Shown in pieces: positions 27,754-37,421 of a stretch of 64,000 nucleotides of DNA. The translations under genes were made by a program, and so were the position numbers. The notes under the pieces are model-generated. The model was not told the origin of the DNA. It saw nothing but the letters and a program-made list of their open reading frames with translations, and searched no databases. The DNA lies in contig NZ_VOIW01000001.1 in assembly GCF_009659625.1 (NCBI RefSeq), positions 1,054,001-1,118,000 on the forward strand, given 5' to 3'. Position 1 is the stretch's first letter. Each line of letters begins with the position of its first letter. This DNA is from Pseudomonas haemolytica (lineage in GTDB: Bacteria > Pseudomonadota > Gammaproteobacteria > Pseudomonadales > Pseudomonadaceae).

Positions 27754-27863
27754 GCTGTGGAACTGTGTCGTAAAGCCGTAGCTGTGTCGTCTGGGGAACG
27801 GTTTGGCGTTTGAATGTGGCTTGAGTTGCACCACATAAGTGCGGTGGTGAGTGAGCCGGCGCT

Positions 27864-27946
27864 TTCGCGAGCAAGCCCGCTCCCACATTTGACCGAGTTT
27901 TAACTGAAAGAACGCAGTCGAATGTGGGAGCGGGCTTGCTCGCGAA
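27864..27946. repeat. REP pair (inverted), Pseudomonas type
   Basis: A 26-base arm (27864-27889) and its exact inverted copy (27921-27946) around a 31-base spacer. Core GTGGGAGCGGGCTTGCTCGC. Such pairs are multicopy in fluorescent pseudomonads and are mobilised by RAYT transposases encoded elsewhere. It lies between the divergent permease and kdp promoters. Confidence 0.92.
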
Positions 27947-27985
27947 GAGGCCCTCCCAGCCACTGTAAGCCCCGCATAAAGCCAC

Positions 27986-28006
27986 TCTTTACGCCATCTT
28001 TACGCC
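27986..28006 (+). promoter_or_regulatory. Candidate KdpE-binding direct repeat
   Basis: TCTTTACGCC occurs twice with an 11-base period (27986-27995 and 27997-28006), followed by CCCACCCACCGCC. The E. coli KdpE site is similarly T-rich, with TTTACACCCCGCC. A further CTTTACACC is at 28031-28039. Spacing of one helical turn fits a tandem response-regulator dimer. kdpF starts 90 bases downstream. Confidence 0.55.
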
Positions 28007-28095
28007 CCACCCACCGCCTCGCTCTCGTTCCTTTACACCACTCCTGCGGACAATTGCCCCACACGCGGCACTCGCCGTTAAACGGAGAAACTTCC

Positions 28096-28185
28096 ATGAG
28101 CGTTCTGGACGGGGTGTCACTGCTATTGGCCGTGGCGCTGTTCATTTATCTGCTGGTTGCGCTGTTACGCGCGGATCGGAACTAG
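28096..28185 (+). CDS. kdpF: Potassium-transporting ATPase subunit KdpF
   Basis: 29 residues: a single membrane helix (LLLAVALFIYLLVALL) with a short ADRN-type tail, the typical KdpF pattern. The SD is CGGAGAAA, six bases before the ATG. It stabilises the KdpABC complex in the inner membrane. First gene of the operon, ten bases before kdpA. Confidence 0.9.
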   Translation: MSVLDGVSLLLAVALFIYLLVALLRADRN

Positions 28186-28195
28186 GAGCAGGGCT

Positions 28196-29896
28196 ATGCA
28201 CAGTTATGACTATTGGCTGATCATCGCCTTCTTTGCCGTGGTACTGGTGCCGGCACCGTTCCTGGGGCGGTTCTACTACAAGGTGATGGAAGGCCAGCGC
28301 ACTTGGTTGACGCCGGTGCTGGGGCCGGTGGAAAACGCCTGCTATCGCCTGGCGGGGGTGGACGCGCAGCAGGAACAGAGCTGGCAGAAATACATGCTGG
28401 CCTTGCTCGCATTCAACCTGGCGGGCTTTTTGCTGTTGTTCTCGATCCTGTTATTCCAGGGCTCCCTCCCGCTGAACCCGCAGAAACTGCCGGGCCAGGA
28501 ATGGACCCTGGCGTTCAACACCGCCGTCAGTTTCATGACCAACACCAACTGGCAGAACTACAGCGGTGAAGCGTCGCTGAGCTACCTCAGCCAGATGGTC
28601 GGCCTGACCGTGCAGAACTTTGTCAGCGCCGCCACCGGCCTGGCAGTCCTGGTCGCCTTATGCCGTGGGATCGGTCGCAAATCCGCTCAGACGCTGGGTA
28701 ACTTCTGGGTCGACATGACCCGCGCCACCCTCTACGGCCTGCTGCCGTTGTGCCTGGTGCTGGCGCTGTTCCTGGTGTGGCAGGGCGTGCCGCAAACCTT
28801 CGCCCATTACGTTGATGCCGTCACGATGCAGGGCGTAGATCAAGTGATTCCCCTGGGCCCGGCCGCCAGCCAGATTGCGATCAAGCAACTGGGTACCAAC
28901 GGCGGTGGTTTCTTTGGGGTGAACTCGGCGCATCCGTTCGAAGACCCGACGGCCTGGGCCAACCTGTTCGAAGTGGCCTCGATCATCCTGATCCCGGTGG
29001 CGCTGGTGTTTACCTTCGGTCATTACGTCAAGGACCTGCGTCAGAGCCGGGCGATCCTCGGTTGCATGCTGGCCCTGTTCCTGATCGGTGGCGCGACGTC
29101 GCTGTGGTCCGAATACCAGCCCAATCCAACCCTGAATAACCCGGCCGTGGAGCAAACCGCACCGCTGGAAGGCAAGGAAACCCGCTTTGGCACCACCGGC
29201 ACCGTGTTGTGGTCGGTGACCACCACCGCGGCGTCCAACGGTTCGGTCAACGGCATGCAGGACAGCCTCAGCCCCCTGAGTGGGATGGTGGCATTGGTCA
29301 ACATGATGGTCGGCGAAGTGATCTTCGGCGGTGTGGGTGCCGGCATGTATGGCATGTTGCTCAACGTGCTGATCGCGGTGTTCCTCGCCGGGCTGATGAT
29401 CGGCCGCACCCCGGAATACCTGGGCAAGAAACTCCAGGCCAAGGAAGTGCAATTGCTGGTAGTGACCTTGCTGGTGATGCCGGTGGGCGTGCTGGTACTG
29501 GGCGCCATCGCTGCGAGCCTGCCTGGTCCAGCCGGTGCCATCAGCAACCCTGGTCCTCACGGGTTCAGCCAGTTGCTCTACGCCTACACCTCGGCCAGTG
29601 CCAACAACGGTTCGGCGTTCGCCGGCTTCAGCGCCAACACCCCATTCCATAACCTGATGCTGGGCCTGGGCATGTTGATCGGCCGCTTTGGCTACATCCT
29701 CCCGGTACTGGCCCTGGCCGGCAGCCTGGCGATGAAGAAGGCCGCACCGATTGGCCAGAACAGCTTCCCCACCCATGGCGCGTTGTTCGTAACGCTGTTG
29801 ACCGTGACCATTTTGCTGGTGGGCGGCCTGACCTTCCTGCCGACGCTGGCACTTGGGCCCATTGCTGAACATCTGAGTATGGCTGCTCCTAAATAA
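28196..29896 (+). CDS. kdpA: Potassium-transporting ATPase subunit KdpA (K+ channel-like)
   Basis: 566 residues from ATG 28196 (AGGAG upstream). About ten membrane helices. The four selectivity-filter repeats can be seen as SFMTNTNWQNY, LGTNGGGFFGVNSAHP, TTAASNGSVN and SASANNGSAFAG. KdpA binds and conducts K+ and is related to the K+ transporter superfamily (Trk/Ktr). Slightly longer than the E. coli protein (557). It lies 15 bases before kdpB. Confidence 0.97.
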   Translation: MHSYDYWLIIAFFAVVLVPAPFLGRFYYKVMEGQRTWLTPVLGPVENACYRLAGVDAQQEQSWQKYMLALLAFNLAGFLLLFSILLFQGSLPLNPQKLPGQEWTLAFNTAVSFMTNTNWQNYSGEASLSYLSQMVGLTVQNFVSAATGLAVLVALCRGIGRKSAQTLGNFWVDMTRATLYGLLPLCLVLALFLVWQGVPQTFAHYVDAVTMQGVDQVIPLGPAASQIAIKQLGTNGGGFFGVNSAHPFEDPTAWANLFEVASIILIPVALVFTFGHYVKDLRQSRAILGCMLALFLIGGATSLWSEYQPNPTLNNPAVEQTAPLEGKETRFGTTGTVLWSVTTTAASNGSVNGMQDSLSPLSGMVALVNMMVGEVIFGGVGAGMYGMLLNVLIAVFLAGLMIGRTPEYLGKKLQAKEVQLLVVTLLVMPVGVLVLGAIAASLPGPAGAISNPGPHGFSQLLYAYTSASANNGSAFAGFSANTPFHNLMLGLGMLIGRFGYILPVLALAGSLAMKKAAPIGQNSFPTHGALFVTLLTVTILLVGGLTFLPTLALGPIAEHLSMAAPK

Positions 29897-29910
29897 AGAG
29901 CTGAAGGGAT

Positions 29911-31974
29911 ATGAACATGAATATGCCTGCAAAAAACGCGGCCCCGGTCAAAACCCAGGAGCCTGCCAAAACCGCTATCTCGGCTCTGTGGCGCCCGGCG
30001 CTGGTCCAGGCTTTCGTCAAGCTGGATCCGCGCCAACTGCAACGCTCGCCCGTGATGCTGGTGGTCGAACTGACCGCCATCCTCACCACCGTGCTGTGCT
30101 TTGTACCCGACACCAGTGTGCCGACCTTTGTCGCCGTGCAAATCGCCGTGTGGCTGTGGTTCACCGTGCTGTTCGCCAACTTCGCCGAAGCCCTGGCCGA
30201 AGGCCGCGGCAAGGCCCGCGCCGACAGCCTCAAGGCTGGCAGCGAAGGCTTGAGCGCACGTCGCCAAGAAGCTGATGGCAGCTTCAAGATGGTGCCGGCC
30301 ACCAGCCTGCGCAAAGGCGATGTGGTGCGTGTCGCCGCCGGCGAAATGATCCCCGGTGACGGTGAGGTCGTCGAAGGTATCGCGGCGGTCAACGAAGCGG
30401 CGATTACCGGCGAGTCCGCCCCGGTGATCCGCGAGTCCGGCGGTGACCGCTCGGCCGTCACAGGCAACACGCGGCTGGTATCGGACTGGCTGCTGATCCG
30501 CATTACCGCCAACCCGGGTGAGTCCACATTGGACCGCATGATCGCCCTGGTGGAAGGCGCCAAACGCCAGAAAACCCCCAACGAAGTCGCGCTGGATATC
30601 CTGCTGATCGGCCTCACCCTGATCTTCCTGCTGGTGGTGGTGACCCTGCAGCCGTTCGCCCACTTCGCCAATGGCAGCCTGCCCCTGGTGTTCCTGGTCG
30701 CACTGCTGGTAACGCTGATTCCGACCACCATTGGCGGCTTGCTGTCGGCCATCGGTATTGCCGGCATGGACCGCCTGGTACGCCTCAACGTGATCGCCAA
30801 GTCCGGTCGCGCCGTGGAAGCGGCGGGGGACGTGCATGTGTTGCTGCTGGACAAGACCGGCACCATCACCTTCGGTAACCGTCGCTGCTCGGCCGTGGTC
30901 GCCGCGCCTGGCGTCACTGGCCGGGAGTTGGCCGAAGGCGCGCTGCTGGCGTCCCTGGCGGATGACACGGCGGAAGGCAAGTCCATCGTCGAATACCTGC
31001 GCGCCCTGCATCCGCAGGCCGAGCCGAGCCTGGACGAGTTGACCGCGGTACCCTTCAGTGCCGAAACCCGCTTGTCCGGTGTCGACTACCAGGGCCGCGT
31101 GTTCCGCAAAGGCGCCGTGGATTCGCTGCTGGCGTTTATCGGTCAACAACGCAGCGACCTGTTACCTGCACTGTCGCGGGAAATCGACAAGATCGCCCAA
31201 AGCGGTGGCACTCCCTTGCTGGTGTGTGCCGATGGCAAATTGCTCGGTGCGATCCATCTCAAGGACGTGGTCAAGCCCGGCATCCGCGAGCGTTTTGCCG
31301 AGCTGCGCAAGCTGGGGATCCGCACTGTGATGGTCACTGGCGACAACCCGTTGACCGCCGCCGCCATTGCCGCTGAAGCGGGTGTGGACGACGTGTTGGC
31401 CGAAGCCACCCCGGAGAAGAAACTCGCACGTATCCGCCATGAGCAGAACGATGGTCGCCTGGTTGCCATGTGCGGCGACGGCGCCAACGACGCCCCGGCA
31501 CTGGCTCAGGCCGACGTCGGCATGGCGATGAACGACGGTACCCAGGCCGCTCGCGAAGCCGCCAACATGGTCGACCTCGACAGCGACCCGACCAAGCTGC
31601 TGGACGTGGTGCAGATCGGTAAGGAATTGCTGGTGACCCGTGGTGCGCTGACGACTTTCTCCATCGCCAACGATGTGGCCAAGTACTTCGCGATCCTGCC
31701 GGCGCTGTTTGCCTCGATCTACCCACAATTGGGCGTGCTCAACGTCATGCACTTGCAGAGCCCGCAGAGCGCAATCCTGTCGGCTATCGTGTTCAACGCC
31801 CTGATCATCGTCGTGCTGATTCCCCTGGCATTACGCGGTGTACGTGTACAGGCGGCGAGTGCGGCGGCGTTGTTGCGGCGCAACCTGCTGATCTACGGCC
31901 TGGGCGGGCTTTTGGTGCCGTTCGTGGGCATCAAGGCCATCGACATGCTGCTGACGGCGCTGCACCTGGTTTGA
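29911..31974 (+). CDS. kdpB: Potassium-transporting P-type ATPase subunit KdpB
   Basis: 687 residues. A P-type ATPase with the phosphorylated Asp314 in [10 protein letters not shown]. The actuator-domain TGES motif ([10 protein letters not shown], Ser about 169) corresponds to the serine whose phosphorylation inhibits the E. coli pump. VTGDNPLTA and [20 protein letters not shown] complete the hinge. It hydrolyses ATP and drives K+ uptake through KdpA. Seven membrane segments expected. Confidence 0.98.
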   Translation: MNMNMPAKNAAPVKTQEPAKTAISALWRPALVQAFVKLDPRQLQRSPVMLVVELTAILTTVLCFVPDTSVPTFVAVQIAVWLWFTVLFANFAEALAEGRGKARADSLKAGSEGLSARRQEADGSFKMVPATSLRKGDVVRVAAGEMIPGDGEVVEGIAAVNEAAITGESAPVIRESGGDRSAVTGNTRLVSDWLLIRITANPGESTLDRMIALVEGAKRQKTPNEVALDILLIGLTLIFLLVVVTLQPFAHFANGSLPLVFLVALLVTLIPTTIGGLLSAIGIAGMDRLVRLNVIAKSGRAVEAAGDVHVLLLDKTGTITFGNRRCSAVVAAPGVTGRELAEGALLASLADDTAEGKSIVEYLRALHPQAEPSLDELTAVPFSAETRLSGVDYQGRVFRKGAVDSLLAFIGQQRSDLLPALSREIDKIAQSGGTPLLVCADGKLLGAIHLKDVVKPGIRERFAELRKLGIRTVMVTGDNPLTAAAIAAEAGVDDVLAEATPEKKLARIRHEQNDGRLVAMCGDGANDAPALAQADVGMAMNDGTQAAREAANMVDLDSDPTKLLDVVQIGKELLVTRGALTTFSIANDVAKYFAILPALFASIYPQLGVLNVMHLQSPQSAILSAIVFNALIIVVLIPLALRGVRVQAASAAALLRRNLLIYGLGGLLVPFVGIKAIDMLLTALHLV

Positions 31975-32014
31975 ACGGGCGACATTGGTTTGCTGATTTA
32001 TTGAGGATTTGACG

Positions 32015-32560
32015 ATGACTAATATGATCCGCCCGGCCCTGAGCCTGCTGGTCCTCATGACCCTGATCACCGGCGTGGCCTACCCACTGGTAGTCACCGG
32101 CGTGGCGCAAGTCGCCTTTCCCGACCAGGCTAATGGCAGCCTGGTGCACGACGCCAGCGGCAAGGTGCGCGGCTCGAGCCTGATTGCTCAGGATTTTACT
32201 GGCGACAGCTGGTTCCACCCTCGCCCGTCAGCCGGGGCGTTTGCGACGGTTTCCAGCAGTGCCAGTAACCTGGGCCCAAGCAATCCGGCCTTGGCGACCC
32301 GCATATTCGAGGATGCCAGCAAGCAACTGGTGTCTGGCCAGGGGCCGGTGCCACTGGCCTCGCTGACTACCTCTGGCAGCGGTCTTGATCCACACTTGCC
32401 ACCATCGGCGATTGCCTATCAACTGGCGCGGGTAGCGGCGGCGCGGAATGTGCCGGTATCGACCTTGCAGCGGTTGTTGGATGAGCACATCGAAAGCCCG
32501 TTGGTGGGGCCGCCAGTAGTAAACGTCCTGGCCCTCAACATGGCCCTGGAAAAACTCTGA
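32015..32560 (+). CDS. kdpC: Potassium-transporting ATPase subunit KdpC
   Basis: 181 residues from ATG 32015, with GAGGA seven bases upstream; the in-frame TTG two codons earlier is rejected. One N-terminal membrane helix ([21 protein letters not shown]), then a periplasmic domain with FHPRPSA and a C-terminal [15 protein letters not shown] block, typical of KdpC. It assists nucleotide binding to KdpB and complex assembly. Starts 40 bases after kdpB. Confidence 0.95.
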   Translation: MTNMIRPALSLLVLMTLITGVAYPLVVTGVAQVAFPDQANGSLVHDASGKVRGSSLIAQDFTGDSWFHPRPSAGAFATVSSSASNLGPSNPALATRIFEDASKQLVSGQGPVPLASLTTSGSGLDPHLPPSAIAYQLARVAAARNVPVSTLQRLLDEHIESPLVGPPVVNVLALNMALEKL

Positions 32561-32566
32561 CCCCTA

Positions 32567-32594
32567 GTGAGAGGGGGCTTGCTCCCTCCCACAG
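32567..32594. repeat. Single REP-like element between kdpC and kdpD
   Basis: GTGAGAGGGGGCTTGCTCCC followed by TCCCACAG. It shares the GGGGGCTTGCTCCC core with the other REP copies at 27.9 and 36.1 kb. It may modulate transcription between the structural and regulatory genes. Confidence 0.8.
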
Positions 32595-32641
32595 TTGATC
32601 TTCATTGACCTGAAAATACCTGCCTGAAGGAACCCCCGAGC

Positions 32642-35293
32642 ATGAGCGACTCCGGCCGCGCCGATGCCCTGTTAGCCGATCTGCCCCGGGATGGCCGTGG
32701 CCGGCTCAAAGTTTTCCTCGGCGCCGCGCCGGGCGTGGGCAAGACCTACGCCATGCTCCAGGCGGCTCACACCCAACTGCGCCAAGGTGTACGCCTGATC
32801 GCCGGGGTGGTGGAAACCCATGGCCGCGCCGAGACCGAAGCCTTGCTCAGCGGCCTGCCGCAACAACCGCTGTTGCGCAGCGAATACCGTGGCGTAATGC
32901 TCGAAGAAATGGACCTCGACGGCCTGCTCGCCGCCAAGCCCAAGCTGGTGCTGGTGGACGAACTGGCCCACAGCAATGCTCCCGGCAGCCGTCATGAAAA
33001 GCGCTGGCAAGACATCCAGGAATTGCTCGCCGCCGGCATCAACGTGTTCACCACGGTCAACGTCCAGCACCTGGAAAGCCTCAATGACCAGGTGCGCGGC
33101 ATCACTGGCGTGCAAGTGCGCGAAACCCTGCCGGACTGGGTGCTGCAAGAGGCTGACGAACTGCTGCTGATCGACCTGCCATCCCGCGAGTTGCTGGAGC
33201 GCCTGCGTGACGGCAAGGTGTATGTGCCGGAGCAGGCGCGTGCGGCCATCGATGCATTTTTTACCCAGACCAACCTCATGGCCCTGCGCGAGCTGGCCAT
33301 GCAAACCGCCGCGGCCCACGTCGACGACGACCTGGCCCAGGGCTACCGCCAACTCGGCCAGGCCGCGCCAGCGGTACGCGGGCGTTTGCTGGTGGGCGTG
33401 GATGGCGATGCACACGCCGAACGCCTGGTGCGCCATGCCAGCCGCGTGGCCCAGCGTCGGCATTTGCCCTGGAGCCTGGTGCATGTCGATAACGGCGGTG
33501 TGCGGGATGAGCAATCGCGGCTGCGTCTGCAAAACGCCCAGCAACTGGCAGAGCGGCTGGGCGGGGAAGTGGTGTTGCTGCGCGCGGGGGAAGTGGCCAA
33601 GACGCTGATCCAGCATGCCGCCGAACGCCGCGCCAGCTTGTTGCTGGTGGGGCAGTCACGCATGCGCTGGCGGCGGCGCTTGTTCGGTGGCGGCTTGGCG
33701 GCACGCCTGTTGCGCAATGCCCGAGGCCTGGAAATCAACGTCCTCGACAGCGATGACATGCCCGCGCCGCCGCGCCTGCCGGATGTGCGCGGTTTGGTGT
33801 GGTTCGATTACGCCTTGGCCGTGGTCGCCACCGTGGTCGCTGCGGCTGTGGCCTGGGCCGTGTCCAGCGTCTTGCCGCTGCCGAATATCTCGCTGGTGTT
33901 TCTCGCCGCCGTGCTGCTGGTGGCGGTGCGCAGCAGCCTGGGGCCGTCGCTGGTGTGCGCGGCGCTGTCGTTCATGACCTACGATTTTCTGTTTATTCCG
34001 CCGAATTTTTCCTTCGCCATCCAGCGCGAAGAGGATGTGCTGACCCTGCTGTTCTTTCTGCTGATGGCGGCGTTGACCGGCAACCTCGCCGCACGCCAGC
34101 GCCGCCAGTTGCAGGCATTGCGCGATACCCAGGAAGAAACCAGCGAGCTGCTCGACCTGTCGCGCAAGCTCACCGCCGCCACCGATCGCCAGGCGGTGAT
34201 CAGTGCTGCGGCTCATCACCTGCAAGGCTGGAGCGACCTCGACCTGTGCCTGGTCAATCGCGACGCCCAGGGTGGCTGGAAGGTCGAGACCGGTGGCCCG
34301 TTGACGCTCACTGAAGCCGAGCGCGCTGCCGCCGATTGGGCCTGGCAGCATGATCAGCCTGCGGGCATGGGCACCGGCACCTTGCCGTTTGGGCGTTGGT
34401 GGTGGTGGCCGCTGTCGGGTGAGGAGGGGCCGTTGGGCTTGCTCGGTGTCAGCGCCAAACCGGGCCTGGAGTTGAGCGGGCAGCGTCGACGCTTGCTCAT
34501 CGCCTTGAGCCAGCCGCTGGCGCAGGCCTTGGCGCGAGCACAGCTGGGGCAGGAGTTGGAGTCGGCGCGCCTGCATGGTGAAACCGAACAACTGCGCAGC
34601 GCTTTGCTCGCTTCGGTGTCCCATGATCTGCGCACGCCGTTGACCTCCATGCGCGGCAGCATCGACAGCCTGCTGGCCCTCGGTGAAGCCATCCCCTTGG
34701 AGGATCGCCGTGAATTGCTCGAAGGCACCCGCGATGAAGCCGAGCGCCTGGACCGTTATATCCAGAATCTGCTGGACATGACGCGCCTGGGCCACGGCGC
34801 GCTGAAACTGGCGCGCGATTGGGTGTCGCCAGGCGATATCGTCGGCAGTGCCCTGGGGCGTTTGCGCGCGGTGCTGGCGCCCTTGCACGTGAGTACCGAG
34901 GTGCCGTCGGAACTGCCATTGTTGTATGTGCATGCAGCGTTGATCGAACAGGCATTGGTCAATGTGCTGGAAAACGCCGCACGCTTTTCACCGCCCCAGG
35001 GCCGCTTGCAGTTAAGTGCGGGCGTGGCGGACAACCAGCTGTTTTTTGCCGTGGCCGATGAGGGGCCGGGGATTCCCGAAGATGAACGCGCGAAGATCTT
35101 CGACATGTTCTACACCGCTGCCCGCGGAGACCGGGGCGGGCAGGGCACCGGCCTCGGGTTGGCGATCTGCCAGGGCATGGTCGGCGCGCATGGCGGGCAT
35201 ATCAGCGTGGCTGATGGCATTGACGGGCGGGGTACCTGCATCACGTTGTTTCTGCCGCTACAATCTCAACCTGGCTTAGACACTGACCTTTGA
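32642..35293 (+). CDS. kdpD: Sensor histidine kinase KdpD
   Basis: 883 residues (E. coli 894). N-terminal KdpD domain with a Walker A (GAAPGVGKTYAML, about 27-38) and VDELAHSNAPGSRHEKR. A universal-stress-like domain spans about residues 250-370. Four closely spaced membrane helices lie at about 390-485, then a GAF-like region. HisKA has the phospho-acceptor His661 in SVSHDLRTPLTSM, and HATPase has NVLENAARFSP and DEGPGIPEDE. It senses K+ limitation and ionic stress at the inner membrane and phosphorylates KdpE. Confidence 0.97.
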   Translation: MSDSGRADALLADLPRDGRGRLKVFLGAAPGVGKTYAMLQAAHTQLRQGVRLIAGVVETHGRAETEALLSGLPQQPLLRSEYRGVMLEEMDLDGLLAAKPKLVLVDELAHSNAPGSRHEKRWQDIQELLAAGINVFTTVNVQHLESLNDQVRGITGVQVRETLPDWVLQEADELLLIDLPSRELLERLRDGKVYVPEQARAAIDAFFTQTNLMALRELAMQTAAAHVDDDLAQGYRQLGQAAPAVRGRLLVGVDGDAHAERLVRHASRVAQRRHLPWSLVHVDNGGVRDEQSRLRLQNAQQLAERLGGEVVLLRAGEVAKTLIQHAAERRASLLLVGQSRMRWRRRLFGGGLAARLLRNARGLEINVLDSDDMPAPPRLPDVRGLVWFDYALAVVATVVAAAVAWAVSSVLPLPNISLVFLAAVLLVAVRSSLGPSLVCAALSFMTYDFLFIPPNFSFAIQREEDVLTLLFFLLMAALTGNLAARQRRQLQALRDTQEETSELLDLSRKLTAATDRQAVISAAAHHLQGWSDLDLCLVNRDAQGGWKVETGGPLTLTEAERAAADWAWQHDQPAGMGTGTLPFGRWWWWPLSGEEGPLGLLGVSAKPGLELSGQRRRLLIALSQPLAQALARAQLGQELESARLHGETEQLRSALLASVSHDLRTPLTSMRGSIDSLLALGEAIPLEDRRELLEGTRDEAERLDRYIQNLLDMTRLGHGALKLARDWVSPGDIVGSALGRLRAVLAPLHVSTEVPSELPLLYVHAALIEQALVNVLENAARFSPPQGRLQLSAGVADNQLFFAVADEGPGIPEDERAKIFDMFYTAARGDRGGQGTGLGLAICQGMVGAHGGHISVADGIDGRGTCITLFLPLQSQPGLDTDL

Positions 35294-35339
35294 ACGGCTC
35301 CTGAATGGGGTGATTTCTTAATGGATTTTGACGGACACC

Positions 35340-36029
35340 ATGAGCCAGACCGCGACGATTCTAGTCATTGATGACGAACCGCAGATCCGCAAATTCCTGC
35401 GGATCAGCCTGGCCTCCCAGGGCTATAAGGTGATCGAGGCCGGCACCGGCAACGAAGGCCTGGCCCAGGCAGCCCTGAGCAAACCGGACTTGCTGGTGCT
35501 CGACCTGGGCTTGCCCGACATGGACGGCCAGCAAGTGCTGCGCGAGTTTCGCGAGTGGTCGACGGTGCCGGTGCTGGTGCTGTCGGTGCGAGCCAGCGAA
35601 GGTCAGAAGGTCGAGGCCCTCGACGGCGGCGCCAATGACTATGTGACCAAGCCCTTCGGCATCCAGGAATTTCTCGCCCGTGTGCGTGCGCTGTTGCGTC
35701 AGGCTCCGGCAGGAGAGGCCCAGGAAGCGGCTTTGAGTTTCGGCCCGCTGACGGTGGACCTGGCCTATCGCCGCGTGCTGCTGGACGGTGCCGAAGTGGC
35801 GCTGACCCGCAAGGAGTACGCGGTGCTGGCGCAACTGGCCCGCCATCCCGGGCGGGTGATTACCCAACAGCAGTTGCTCAAGGACATCTGGGGGCCTACC
35901 CATACCGAGGACAGTCACTACCTGCGTATCGTGGTGGGCCATCTGCGCCAGAAGCTGGCGGATGACCCGACCCAGCCGCGGTTTATCGTGACCGAGGCGG
36001 GGGTGGGGTATCGGTTGCTGAATGCTTGA
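35340..36029 (+). CDS. kdpE: Response regulator KdpE (OmpR/PhoB family)
   Basis: 229 residues from ATG 35340; an in-frame TTG four codons earlier is less likely. Receiver domain with the acidic pocket (DDE near 12-14), phospho-acceptor Asp55 in VLDLGLPDMDG, and the conserved lysine in YVTKPFG. A C-terminal winged helix follows, with TRKEYAVLAQLARHPGRV and the recognition part SHYLRIVVGHLRQKL. It activates kdpFABC at low K+, probably via the repeat at 27986-28006. It follows kdpD after 46 bases. Confidence 0.97.
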   Translation: MSQTATILVIDDEPQIRKFLRISLASQGYKVIEAGTGNEGLAQAALSKPDLLVLDLGLPDMDGQQVLREFREWSTVPVLVLSVRASEGQKVEALDGGANDYVTKPFGIQEFLARVRALLRQAPAGEAQEAALSFGPLTVDLAYRRVLLDGAEVALTRKEYAVLAQLARHPGRVITQQQLLKDIWGPTHTEDSHYLRIVVGHLRQKLADDPTQPRFIVTEAGVGYRLLNA

Positions 36030-36048
36030 GCTCACCGTTGTCTGAACT

Positions 36049-36148
36049 GGCCTCATCGGGAGCAAGTCGAATCGTCGCACCGCCCCTCCCACACTTTGAA
36101 TGTATTCACAGATCAAAATGTGGGAGGGGGCTTGCTCCCGATGAGGCC
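36049..36148. repeat. REP pair (imperfect inverted), possible bidirectional terminator
   Basis: GGCCTCATCGGGAGCAAG (36049-36066) pairs exactly with 36131-36148. Inside, CCCTCCCACA faces TGTGGGAGGG. The left copy carries about 15 additional bases within the REP core. It separates kdpE from the convergent patatin gene and could end both transcripts. Confidence 0.88.
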
Positions 36149-36167
36149 ATCAACAACACCCAGAATT

Positions 36168-37205
36168 TCAGGCCTGCTCACTCTCATACCGATCCAGCGT
36201 ATCCCTGGCAATCTCCCGCCCCAACGCGATCAACTCCGGCGCCTTGTAAAACTCGAAAAACCGGCACACCCGCTTCGGCACGTTGATCAGGATATCGGGC
36301 GGGTACCCGGCGATCTTGTACTGCGCCAATGACGTCTGCATCACCTCGAAACTCTGGTTGATCAAGTCCAGCAGCGACGCAGGCCCGACGTTATCAATGA
36401 TGAACGAGCCAGTCGCCGACTTTGGTGCGCCGGCTTTCTCCGGCGCGGCGGCAGGTTGCTGGGATTCGGGTTCGGCCGATTCCAGCCACGGGTTGATCTC
36501 CGCTGCCTGGGCCTGCAAGGCTTCCTGCTCGAGCTTCATCAACTGCTCGGCCTGCTTGCGGCGAAACGGCAAGTGCGAGCCCAGTGACTTGGCCAGGCTG
36601 TTGAACCGGCTCTTGAACGCCGGCGGGCGTGGGATCACCGGCAACTGGTAGTGCTTCTGGTTGGTGGCATTGAGGTTGACCGCGATGATCAAGTCGCAAT
36701 GGCTCGACACCACCGGCACGATGGGTAACGGGTTGAGCAGGCCACCGTCCACCAGCATGCGGTTGCCTTGCATTACCGGGGTGAACAGGCTGGGGATCGC
36801 CGCCGAAGCGCGCATGGCCTGGTGCAGGCAGCCTTCCTGGAACCAGATTTCCTGCTGGTTGGTGAGGTCGGTGGCGACGGCGGTGTAGGGGATGCGCAGT
36901 TCTTCGATATTGATCTCGCCGACGATCTTGCGGATTTGCCCGAAGACCTTTTCACCGCGAATGGCCCCGAGGCGAAAACTCACATCCACCAGGCGCAGCA
37001 CGTCGAGGTAGTCCAGGCTTTCGATCCAGTTGCGGTACTCGTCAAGCTTGCCGGCGGCGTAGATACCACCCACCACGGCGCCCATGGAACAGCCGGCGAT
37101 ACAAGCAATGTCATAGCCGCGTCGTTCGATTTCTTCGATCACCCCGATATGGGCATAGCCCCTGGCTCCCCCGGAGCCCAGCACTAAGGCAACACGTTTC
37201 TTCAT
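36168..37205 (-). CDS. Patatin-like phospholipase family protein (RssA-like)
   Basis: 345 residues from ATG 37205 (MKKRVALVLGSGG); an in-frame upstream start is rejected. Patatin fold: oxyanion-hole GSGGARGYAHIG, nucleophile serine in GCSMG (GxSxG), and the Asp of VDGGLLNPLP completing a Ser-Asp dyad. About 120 C-terminal residues beyond the core include a Gln/Glu-rich, Pro-rich linker and a conserved-looking end (INVPKRVCRFFEFYKAPELI). Bacterial members are serine esterases or phospholipases. RssA itself is a poorly understood cytoplasmic protein. Substrate unknown. Confidence 0.88.
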   Translation of the reverse strand: MKKRVALVLGSGGARGYAHIGVIEEIERRGYDIACIAGCSMGAVVGGIYAAGKLDEYRNWIESLDYLDVLRLVDVSFRLGAIRGEKVFGQIRKIVGEINIEELRIPYTAVATDLTNQQEIWFQEGCLHQAMRASAAIPSLFTPVMQGNRMLVDGGLLNPLPIVPVVSSHCDLIIAVNLNATNQKHYQLPVIPRPPAFKSRFNSLAKSLGSHLPFRRKQAEQLMKLEQEALQAQAAEINPWLESAEPESQQPAAAPEKAGAPKSATGSFIIDNVGPASLLDLINQSFEVMQTSLAQYKIAGYPPDILINVPKRVCRFFEFYKAPELIALGREIARDTLDRYESEQA

Positions 37206-37421
37206 GACCAGATCCTTCGCAAAACAGGTGCCCACAATGCACCCATCAGGGGGCCAGCTTCAATCTTCGGCTGGGCCTGCGTTATTTTTCGAGGATAACG
37301 TTTGCGCTCGGGTATGCTCTGGCAATAGGTACTACCGATTTCAGGCTAAGGACAAGGCACTTTTTCCTGTAGGCAACGTCTACAGGCTACGAATGATTTT
37401 GCTTATTTTGAGGTGTCATCG

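Noticed and set aside
29692..31149. 485-codon minus-strand open frame across the kdpA/kdpB junction
   Set aside because: High-GC shadow of the real kdp genes; low-complexity translation with no domain.
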